Assembly (NCBI GenBank): GCA_004794655.1 | Contig: SMMW01000047.1 | Coordinates: forward strand, 806,001 to 870,000 | DNA: 64,000 nucleotides | Direction: 5' to 3' | From: Marisa cornuarietis | Lineage: Eukaryota > Mollusca > Gastropoda > Architaenioglossa > Ampullariidae | Shown here: positions 30,081 through 42,000 of the stretch, one piece after another | How the letters are laid out: the number at the start of each line of letters is the position of its first letter | How positions within the stretch are numbered: the first letter of the stretch is position 1 | The notes under the pieces: model-generated | The model's input: only the letters and a program-made list of their open reading frames with translations | What the model was told of the DNA's origin: nothing | The model's database searches: none | Translations under genes and position numbers: made by a program

Positions 30081-33000
30081 AGAGAGATCGAGGAAACTGT
30101 TAAGGCGTTAGCTGGAGAAGACTGGTCGTCGATGGAAAAGTTGAAATTCTTACACGAAAAAACAAAAGGGAAGCAAGCAGTCCAGCACAATGCCGAGGAC
30201 GCCATCAAAATGGCCAGCTTAATATAACGGCACTAAAATCACAACAAATCAAAACAGAAAAAATGCATAGTCCTGTTAAGCCATGGGTGGGGAACCTCTT
30301 TAATGCCAAGGGCCATTAGGATATTTCTAACATTATTCGATGGGGCATTCAAAGATTATCAACGTAACAATTAGCCTGCCATATTTGGTCAAGCCGTTGT
30401 TTTGCCAGACTGTGTTAACATATTTGCAGCATGTACACTTCCAGCAGCATGTACACTTCCAGCCTGCTTGGCACTGACTGTCTTTTTGATTCAACAGCAG
30501 AGGCAGACGGACTGCGGACAGCCGAAGAGAAGTGAACGTCTTTCTCCCGTCATTTACTCGTATGTGTCCTGTCTATTCCGTAATGGACGTTCCTTGCTTA
30601 TCCCTCAAAAATTATATTCACTTAATACAAATTTATGTTGTTGTGAAAAAAAAGCTTGCCTTGGCCGGGCCAGACAAAATGATTTCGTGGGCGGGGACGT
30701 TCCCCGCCCGTTTAAACGCAGGGGACACCACTTTATAATTGTTTATATATATATATATAAACGTTTTCCGCCCCCCTCGGAAATTTTCTTTACGTGATTT
30801 GGAATTTGCTTAACTTATGCAACTTTCGCACGACAAGAAGCACTGTAATAACCCAAGACAGCTCTGTCCAGATGCAGCGTGTCTGCCAACTTAGGGTCGT
30901 TTTGCCGACAAGTTTCAACTCGCCGACGCCTCGCGCCTGACCGACTTGCGTAGACTCGGTACGCATGTACGCAGCGTCAGATATATATATATATATATCT
31001 ATTTTTTTAAGGCTTTCCACAGTCTTACACCCCAATCCACACCCAACCTATCGACCGCTCTCGGTAATCTAAACGATTCCTCAAAGACTTAAAAGGTCGT
31101 GCGCTGTGCAAGAATTTTCCCGCGAGTATTGACGGCTGCCATATATCATGTGTGACCTGCGACAAACTTTGCTGTTAAAACAAAACCTCGGAAGGCATAC
31201 AGAACAAACGTGTGGGGGACTCTAGGAGCCAGCACCATGAAACATGTCTAATACACGTACAGACTTCCTCGCGGTCAGGCAGGACAGTAAAACATTTGTG
31301 CGACAAAAAGATGTAAAAATATTCAAACAGGAAACAGTAAAAATTGCAATTTTTTTTCTACCAGGGAAAGCGAAGTCATTTATTAGGATACAAGCTGTGT
31401 TCCGAATGTGCAGATGCGCTTCATTCCCCCAAAATTCATTTTCCGTGGTCATGATGAATGTTTTAGCGAATCATCGCCTAGAGGAAGGAAACAGCATCCA
31501 CACAAATAAAGACAGCGTGTACATTATGGCTTCGGAAATGGCTTAGAGATGGCTTTTCTGCACTGGGAATGGGTGAGACGATAACATTCAAAATGCTGCA
31601 TTTGGCCTTGAGCAGATGGCACTATTGATGGCTCTCGTTCTTTCCAATATACCCAAGCTATGTCCTCAGTCACACTGTTGAAGAACATTAACACTGCTAT
31701 GAATTAGAATATAAATGCGTAAGGACACCCATGATCCCAGAATGCTAGCCAAAGACGGCAGCTACAAAGGTGGTCTATAATGAAGTTGATGTGAACTCTT
31801 CCTAGCAGCAAATCATGTTTATGAGGCTGAGCTGTGGTCGCTTGCACAAAAGCTTTTGTCCTGCAAATGCTCTGCAGGATTAGTGAAATTTATACGCATA
31901 CCGTTTGCTCGTCGTCTCTTGAGAGTATTACATACCACTGCTGCTTTTTCCTGGGGTGTGAAGGTGCGAAAAATGTCTGCCGCGATCCCTGCCCTCACTT
32001 GCAGGTTTGTTGTACTATAATGCCGAGGGACCAACCTCCTGCCTGTTATGGTCGTGGAGAAGCTTGCACAGCGTGTCAACGTCAGCTGAACTGGCGAGCC
32101 ATATCAACCCAGGCCCCACGCCCCCTACACCCTAAAAAAAAAATGGCTATACAGTTTGGTCCCAACAACCGACTCTCCATATCGTGCTGTAACATTGTTC
32201 TTTGCATTGTGTTAGCTCAAAGCTTGCACGCCACACCTCATGCACACGTTCACAGACCGATGATATTAGATGCCACCTGACGCTCAATTCTGATCCTGGA
32301 TGGCATTTAGTGAATGATAATACCCTTCGCTCGTTTCCTTTATATCCTCTGTGCCCTAGCTGCCTTCTTGTACCCCACATCATCCCCGGGGATTTTCACA
32401 CCACCTTGTTCAAAAGCGTTCTCTTGCTCTCGGTATTGAGCGGGAGGAAAACAAACTCGGGGTACGGTACAGGAATATCGCTGCCTCATAACTATGGCCC
32501 TTGAGGACATTCACTCTGATCAAATGCAACTTGTGGTTTACGTCCGTCGTGGCAAATCACGAACGCCCCAGAAACAGTATAAAATTTATTTGATAAGGCT
32601 AGAAATTTTATGAGGGGTGAGTAAGTGAAACTGTTCATAATTTCGTTGCATGCGAACATTTGTTCACACAGAACAGTTTACTATGACTTTGAACTGGTCA
32701 AGGCAGACCGACAGCCAGGCGAGCGTATATACACACACACGCGCGGACAATGGGGGAGAAGTTGCACGCGCACCTCTTTAGAAGTGATACCATCACGCCG
32801 GCACTTAGAACTATGTATGCAAAATCTATCAACATGCCTCCAGTCTTAAACCTCGGTAACAACCAGCCAGAATCCACCAGACTTGAAAACACTCTTCTTC
32901 CAGGCGGGATCCACACGCTGGGTAAGAAATCTCTCTTCTGAGGCAGACAAGGAAGGTCACTTATCTAAACAGACCTGCATGCCCAAGACGCGAACCCATG

Positions 33001-36000
33001 GTGAGAGAGACAATTTGACACAACACGCATGCTTAACCACACACAAGAACTCAGACAGGAGACCATGGAAAAAAATAAAACCCCACTTTACCCACCATCC
33101 CCACCTACCGACCCCTTTGCATCTCTTATCTCGTGCGCTCGCTCAGATCGGCATCCCTAAACGTCAAGCGTGCGAGATAGAGAAAATAAAAAGCGCTCGC
33201 GAACGCCGAGCGCTTCGCTCGCGCGCGACTTGCATCCATGTATCCATGTATAGCCGAAACGCTGTAAATATTGGGACTCCCTCCCAACTCGCCTCATTTG
33301 TTAATTTTTTTTTTTAATTTACTAGACAGGCTTTGCGTGGCTGCGCACTGCGGGCGACCCGCCCCACCCCGCTACGTTGGCCATAAGGGCGACTGGCGTG
33401 CGTTGTCCTCGCTTGTCCAATGCGCCTGTCAACACGTGCTGCTGTTTGGCTGATGTAATTGCTGACCTTTAGTACTTGGTACATCAAATGGCTCGCTTCC
33501 CGCTGTAATGCGGCTTGGTGCAAACGTACGCACAGAAAAACATTGCCAGGCTAATGTAGCGCTAAAACAGATGCACTAGATCGCTTCACTCATGCTGTCG
33601 AGTATAAATCAATGTCAACGAACCAGTACTTAATACTATTCCCTGACGATGCTATCTAAAAGAAGTGATAAATGTATTTTTGAAAAAGAAAACCTCGAAG
33701 GCGAAGTCACTACAGGATGACTTTTAATTAAAAGGTGGTGCAGACAATCCCCTCCATCTCCTCTCAACCTCCTCCTCACTCCTCTTGAAAAAAAGCATTT
33801 CCTTCCAAGGTGCACGCACCCTTTCTGCCTGTGACACAGCACAGCGCGAGATGTTGAAAAGATAACTTCTAACGACGAACGTGCCAGCTTCCTCGTGCTT
33901 GTTACACATGTCAGTGTTAATTTCTAATCACCTCCACTTCTCTCATTCCACGCCAGTGCGGAAGGGGAGGGTGCCTCTAGCTTGGGCTTCCTGACACCCT
34001 CCCCAGCACGAACGCGTCTCTTATCGACAGCAAGAGAGAGAGAGAGGTGGGGGGGGGGAGGAAGTGCACCTACCTATAAAGTACTACTGATTACCCTCCA
34101 CAACTTGAGATAACACTCATCAGGTCGCAGGTGCTCAGCGTCTCTCTAACTTCCCCCTTTTCAATGTTTAATGATACCAAAGCACGTAATACATATCTAC
34201 CGACACGCAGAGAGCTTCAAATAAATGGGTTATGAATGAAAGTGAAGCAAGAAAAAGACCGGAAAAAAGATGAATCCGTTCATTAGCCGACCCACTGCAT
34301 GACAAAGGTTTTACATTAATACCATGGCAATAATGATAAAATCAGAGCAAGAGATAGGAAGTTTCAAGACTGATGGGGTTGGACGGGTGGGGGAGAGGGC
34401 TTTTGTTTCTGGTTGCAATCTTCAAGCATGCCACAAAACTGTTTCAAACACTAGGATTTTATTTGGAACAAGATAACACCTGGAAAAAAAATGTCAAAAA
34501 AAAAAAAAATAAAAAAAAGCCAAACATACTACGTTTCGCTCAAACAATACACATAAGAGCAAGATATTTCGATTAAACCCTGCAAATGTGTTGATTCATC
34601 TGTAAGGGCGCATGAGAGAGAGAGAGAGAGGGGGGGGAGAGAGCGCCATATTCTTTACCTTTTAAAAAACCTCACAAACAATAGCTAAACAATAAAACAA
34701 TATTTAACACAACTGTCCTGGCGTCCGCTCTCACGACAGACACTTCGCTGAGCTTAGACGACCAACAAGGAAAACCAGTGCATAGGGCCTGCAATCGCCA
34801 GGATAAGGAAGAATGTGCCTGTACACATCCGCCTCATCCCGCTGAAGTCAAAGGATGTAACTACTTGTGAAGTCACATTGTCTTAAATGATAGCAAGCTG
34901 TGCCCTACAAGGCAGTGAAACCTTCATAGTGCTGATAGTGTACATTTTAACAGCATGGCAGTGTATACAGTGACAACCTCTGTACCACATTTCTTAACAG
35001 AAAAGCTAAGGAAACGAAGAGTAAGCAAATTTTAACGATTTCTAGTGTCGAAAACAGTTGACAAAAAGAATGAGGCTACTTTAATGTAATATTTACTTGA
35101 GCGCGTAGTAATCCAAATGTAAGACTCAAAACATTATGGAAAAAATAAAATAGCAAACAATCATGCAGATCTGCTGATTCAAAATTACGTACACAACAGC
35201 TTATGATTATGTTGTACGAACAGAACACTGAGAATATATGTCTAAGAATGAACTAAGCCCAGCCAATTGAACTATTTATTTGGCACTCTGGGAAACCTTT
35301 TAAGACACCTTGGAGGATTGTACTTGCTTCGATTCACAATGTTGTCAGAACATATAAGCGCAGAACACACACACACACACAGTTGATCGACAACTGTTCT
35401 GCAGCGCTGTGCAGCCGTATCAGTGCACCCTCCAGGCCTGTCATCGCTTTAACCCACTCAGTGCCGCTGCAGCTGTTCCCGCAGGCATCCACCCACCCTC
35501 CAGTGCGACCAGCGTGGCAAGAGACCGGGTCTCGAACATCAAGCCACGATGGCCGCCACGAGAAGTGAGCGCCGCTCACACTACAAACCGGCGCAGCCGA
35601 CTCCACTCTCGCTCCCTCAGCCTAATGTCTCTTAAAGAGGGTGGATACTGTAAACAGTAGGGTGGTGCAGCTCTTGTGCAGTGAAAACAAGCAAAGCACG
35701 CACACGGCCCACCAACAGGAAATTAGGGGGCGAGGCGGGGGTGCCAGTGGTGGGCAAGGGGGTGCAAGATGAAGGGAAACGTATCGCCCAGCTGACTGCT
35801 ACGAGTCCTGCAGTTACGCGGCTATGTCGGCAGCTTGCATTTTCCTAATATCTCTCTGGTGTGCAGTTTCCAAAACACCACCGAGCGATGCGAAGCAGCC
35901 ACTTCTCCGCCAATTTCTTAATGAAGAGCTAGTTCCGTGCTGCATCGTTTGGGTGAGGGGTGGAGGGGTTACCGTCCTGGAACTTATTTCTAAGTTTGTT

Positions 36001-39000
36001 TGAGCGTGTGCTTTGCACTAGTGGGTATCGGAACCTAACTCCCCTTCTTGTCATCGAGCAGACCGGGGGTGGGGTGGGGGAATTCTCATAATGTCGGACT
36101 TTGAAAATTGAAAGGGAGAGCATTTCTTGTTTTCCTAGGGAATTTAACAAACGTGAATGGTGCTACCTTGATGCTGAAGTTAGCCTTCAGGAGACCGAAG
36201 CTCTGTCGACATGACACTGTGTCAAAGGCGATCCGAGCCACATTAATCCATCCCGTTTGGAACCTGCATTTAAGAAAGAAAGAAAAAAAAAAAAAACAAA
36301 CTGAGAAAATGCCAGGTATGCGTGTTAAATTGTGTCTTGGGCCAGACCCCTTCCACCAGTATATCACCTTCACCCGAGCAGAAGGCGTCTCGGGGTCACC
36401 GCAGGTGCACTCATTCACAACACACTGATACCGTTAGCTGGAGGTCTTACGTGCAGGCTATGGTCTCTGCACGTGACCTGTTAACTGTCCACAGTGACAA
36501 CGCGGTGGTCAATTCAAGGAAGCGGGACACGTCCCACTTGCTAACGGTGGAGGCAGAAGGCCCGAGCCGACTTTCTGAACGAGATAGTGAAGGCTTCAGA
36601 AGAATGCTGACACAGTGACATAGTGGCACAGTTTCAGAAGCAGCAGAAAAAGAAACCGAGCATCTTACTTATCCTTGGCGACACCTTGGCGAAGAAACCT
36701 GACAACGCACCTTGGCTGGCTAATAATTTGCGCACAATTTTATGGCATTTGTAATTGGTATGTTAGTTAGTTTTTGCTCCAATCACCATTGGCTAATCGC
36801 ATCTTAAGTGTAATTACTATCATCCTCACATCATTATTATAATTATTGACGGAAGCACGCGATAGATATCCCAGCAGAAACGCGTATTACGTTTACTTCT
36901 CGGCCTTTTCGACATGATACACTCTACCGTGTATAAAGAAGTTTAAAAAGAAGTCCTACTGACATTCTGGATGGAATGGAAGAAAGTGCAATGAGAGCAA
37001 TTTCTTGGTGAGAACATTGGTATGCAGACAGCATTATCAACCATGCAGGCCTTGTTCCGGTAAAAAAAAAAAAAAAAAGTGGTTCCCATGTGCAAGACAT
37101 AGAGGCCGGCTTGATATTAATGCCTAAAAGGCTAAACTGGTTTTATCGTTTGAGATGGGGGGGGGGGGCGAGTAATACAATTTCCTGGGCTCAGCTCACA
37201 CATCGCATGTCTAAATCTTAAAACTGTTTTGTAGAAGCAAATTTAGAAGCGTTTGTATGAAACTACATTTAAGCCGTATACAAACCAACTGAAGACCGAA
37301 AGGTGTTTACAATTCGAAATGTGTGTCTAAAGGGATGGTTAACACAAAGCTGTCAGCTAAACTGCTCATATTTTATATGTAATGTGGTTGACCCTTCAGT
37401 TAGCGCCTAGTGACATGTGCACCCCGGCCCTAGGGCCAGTTGTACAACACGTTTCTAACCCTTAAAACTGTTCTAAAGAAGCAAAATCTCTTCTATGCCA
37501 TTTAAATGTATTGCACAAGAACATAAAAAAATTGTACTGACAGAACGGAAAGTCAGACTTAAACAACTTTATCTTACTTAAAGCAGTTTTAGTTTTAAAA
37601 ATTCTAAAATTGTGGTGTGCACTTTAAACTGATTATCTAAAAAGAGTTAAGGCTTAAAAGTGTTTAAAATTAGAAATGTGTTGTGTAACTGGCCCCAGGT
37701 CTTTCCCACAAGCTGGGTGACCTCTGACCAGGGTTGCGGTGGTGCTGGTACCGTTGGTTAGCCCATAATTCGCCAACTAGAGTTCCTACCCTCTATTCGT
37801 GAACTCTGCATATGTACTCGAGTCTCGGAAATACTAGCACACTAAGCAATTTTACCAGAAATACAAATCAACAGTGCCAGCATAGCTGATATAAATAATA
37901 ATAATTTTAAATAAAATCATAATAAAAAGCTACAAATGATACTCTCATCTCCGAGATAAAAGTCAAAAGAAGAAAATACTCCACTTCTAATAAACGCGCG
38001 CGTGTGTGTGGGTGGGTTAATGTAATAGCTGTGAAAAAAAAACAAACTCAGCTTGCTGTATAAACGCCACACCTAGCAACCAGCCTTTTTAAATTCCTCC
38101 TGAAACGCCGCACGCTTTTCTCTGGTAACGATTACTCCTACCATACATGCTTATCATCGCCTTATCCGTATGTGTAAGGCCTCCCCCTCTTCTCCTCCCA
38201 TCCCACTTACAACATTCCTCGCTGTCCGGTTTCTTCTCCAGCACAATGTTGCTGGTGCTGACAGGGTTAAGCAATGAAACGCAAAAAAAAAAAAAACACC
38301 TGACAATCAGCCGCACCCACGCAGTTCACGCCACCATTTGGCCGCCGTTGTCTGCAGCACTTGGGCGCTGGCAGACATTAGTGGCTGAGAGGGACCGGAA
38401 TTGCATGTTAGCCTATTGCTGCTAAGGCAGCTGATACATTGCTGGTGGGTGGCCAGTCTTTGTATGGGGCTTATTGTAAGTTTCTAAAATTTAAAACCGT
38501 TTTAAAGAAGCAAATGTTTAACCATTTTTTCCTCTCAAAAATTTGCTCCTATGTCATTTTGATGCCCATACCTAAAAAGGTGCTGACTGAACCAAAGTCT
38601 CAGCAGATTCATCTTATTTAAAACAATTTTAGTCTTAAAAAATTATAAAATTGTGCTGTGCACTGCACTTTTATAAAATAATTATCTAATTAGATTTAAA
38701 TCCTAAAAGTGTTAAAAATTAGAAAGGTTGTGCAACTGGCATATCATTTCTAATCGCTTTGGCGCACTGGGCCCTCGTGCAAATATGCTGCAAGCAGTCA
38801 GCTAGGCTGATAATATATTGTAAGTGCTTTTACTCTAGCTGACTAGTGCACATTAACCATCCAGTTAGCAGCCTACTTTGTATCCTACCCCTTGAATGAG
38901 ATAGCTGAGCAAGCCAGTACAGTTTTGAGAAAATAAGCTAAACCATATTGCCAATACGTTCACGAATGAAAATAAATGTATACGTGGGTTGATTTCTGCT

Positions 39001-42000
39001 GCTAACGCTTCCTGGTGTAATGTCATTGTCTACTTTTGTCTACCAATTTAATCATGCCCAGTGTCAGTGTTGTGATCTAGTGAAACACTTGTACTCTTGA
39101 AACCCCTTCTCTAGACTGAAATGGTTAACAGCTCATTTTCATGGAAAAGGGCATGAATCTTCAAATAAAGGAGATAAAAACTGCTGTGGTGCCATGCACC
39201 AAGAAATTCTCACTTCCTCTCCAAGTCTTGTCCCTCTCTGTGCCTATTTGCTTGCTCACCTCCCTTCCTCTTTCTCTCTGTGTAGTGTACGTGTCTCACT
39301 TTCTTCTGTGGATATTATTTTGATTTGGAGCCACAGGTAATATCTTAGAATGGAGAAAATAAACAATTCTGGGGCAACGTAGCTTTCTAAACATAGTGTG
39401 TGAGCAGGCTATAATTGAAACAAATATTCCTGCCAAATTTGGTAAGGACAAACAGGATGGATTTGGTTAGGGTTTTCACCATCACCCACCCAAACATCAT
39501 CCTACTCTGCTTAATTTAATAAAATGAAACAAAATTTCTTTTAACAGGAGCACTACTTATTGACTTCAGCAAGTAAGGGGGAGGGGAAACCATTAACAAC
39601 CCCCTCCCCCCAAAAAAAAACAAGAAAAAAAGGAACACACAAAAGGCCATGAAATGATGAAACTATAAGCTTGACTATCCCCTCCAAAATCAACATTCAA
39701 AAATGAGTAAGACAAATATGTAACAAAAATGCCACAAACTGTACCACAGGAAGTATGGCTGTACAGCTAACAGATGATATTCAGAGAAACAGCTATGAGA
39801 TGTAATATTAAGACAAAGGATGTGACAAATAACTTCAAAGAAAAAGAGTTAAACGAAGAGATTAGAAAGATGAACATGACCCAGAACAGATGATAGTAGC
39901 ATTTTACAAGGAAGTAGTTTTGTAAATAATGAGGATTTTTAGATACAACAAAGACATGTAATGATACAAGTTTTGTGTGTGTGTGTGTGTGCATGCATAT
40001 ATATGAGTGTGTGTTTGTACAAGTGTGAAGTGGACATGCCTGCATAAGCTCTAAACACATTTTTCTAAAAGTGCCTAAAACATTTTTCTAAAATGGTCTT
40101 TGAGCAGCTATGACTAGAAAGAATTTCCTACTAATCCCAACACAGAAGTCAGCATGTTGTTACTCTTAAAAACAGTCTCATTATCTTCTAAAACGCCTTT
40201 ATACAGACCAAAAAGTATTAACAATCTCTGAGAAGTGTACAGCATATTCTTGGGTCCCTTTTAGCTATCCATGGACACCTGACTGCCGCAATCACATTCT
40301 TTTTCTGTTGACCCTGTTGGATACAGCTTTATTTCTGCTCTGAATACACGTGTACAACTAAGACAATGAGGGTTTTGTCACCAAAGATCATATCAGCACT
40401 CTCTGTTACCAAATATCAACTTTTTCTTTATCAGAAGTCAAACACATGCAGTGATTTTCACATGGACAGTGAATGCCTTTTAGCTTCATTCACTCAAATT
40501 CTGAAGAATGAAAAAAAATCTTTCTGGCTTACCTTTCATTCTTTGCTTGGGACACTATTCGTGACTTCTCTAGTAAGTATTTTTCCACAATAGCACTGTT
40601 GATGTGAAGAAAAAAAACTGAGTCAACATTTTCTGCTGCACTCAAGCAAGGTCCCATTTCTAGTTTAATCAGGTATGCTGTGTGTGTGATAGACATTTCT
40701 TAAATTTGCTGCATGCTGTTCTAGGAACCATTTTATTCACTTCAAATTTTATCTTGAAGAAAAACCACTACCTAGTGCTATTTTCATCTTGAAAATAAGT
40801 GTCAACAGCACTGTACCACAGCTGCTATGTACACAATTTCCTCTGTAACACACACATACATGCAATCATTTGTCTGAGGACTATAGTTTTAGGTGTTCAG
40901 TATGGTTCTTTCACATTTTAGCCACTTAAAATCACAATCAAGTGTTAATAATAATATTCATGCTTACCCATGGACCATGCCATTTTCCTTGTAGTTGACT
41001 TGAATGAACTTGCCAAATCTACTGGAATTGTTGTTATGCACTGTTTTTGCATTGCCAAAAGCCTAATTACAAAAAAAACAAACACACACAAAATTAAAAA
41101 TCTGCACAGTTACTTTCAATAGGTTTAAAAATACCTGATGGCTTAGAACCAATAACAGATGATTATATTTAAAATGCTGATGTAAAATAAAAACCACCAT
41201 AAAAAGAGACAATTTTATATCATGTCACGGTAATGTTCGTAGTTATTACACCCTAGCGGAGACAGCAAGTGGATAAAGGCCTCCCCTATTTCAGCCATAT
41301 AACCTTTATGAGACAATATGAAAATATGATTATTTGACAATGCCTTTTGATAAAGCAGCTGGCAATCATGAAAAAGAAAAACAAAATTAAGCAGCACAGT
41401 AGCTACAGGTGACAGTTATTCTGTTCTGCTTTGCCCTCTTCAAACTTGAAGCTTTTAATTCTCTCTCAATGCCCATCCTCCTTTGAGTGTTTACATACAC
41501 TCAGTGTAAGTTAAAGATCTCCATGTCAATAGTTGGAACAAGAAGGCCATTTGCTGGTGGCTGGAGAACATAAAAACAGAATGCTTACACTCAGGGTCCC
41601 TATTCATCGTGCCCTCGTTTGCTCACTAAGCTGTATGGTTTAGAAAAAGTATAAAGATGGGGACCTGCTACTATCAATACGATAGCAAAACTGAGACATA
41701 AGGACAAGATGCTGAAAACCACTCTTGTTCTGAAATCATTCTTCTCCTACCAAGCCCCATGAGCCATTTGGAACGGTCTGATTCTTTTACTGCCTTTAAG
41801 TCTAAAGATGCATCTTTTCAGAAAGGCGACTTCACTGTGACCCTGTCCTGACCACGAGCCTGCATAATTTTTAATTTATTTTGTGTATGAGAGGGTATGT
41901 GTTCTAGAATTAAGTGTGTGTCTGTTATATGCGAATATGGGTACATGCTTGTTGGTGACTCAGTCTGTACATCATGCAAAGAGCTCTGAGCAAATCATTG

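Larger units (their letters stand above)
23430..38420. other. CpG-rich block inside the 19.8-kb Myo9 intron
   Basis: CG dinucleotides are frequent here but scarce in the gene's introns on both sides (0-23 kb and 38.8-51.9 kb). No open frame with a recognisable domain was found on either strand. The block holds microsatellites, short inverted-repeat elements and retroposon ends listed separately; the rest shows nothing I can name. In invertebrates, transcribed gene bodies are usually methylated and CpG-poor, so this block may be unmethylated in the germ line. The edges are judged by eye. Confidence 0.65.

Noticed and set aside
31819..32079. 86-residue minus-strand open frame with protein-like composition
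   Set aside because: No family recognised; possibly a retroposon or processed pseudogene scrap, but nothing firm supports it.
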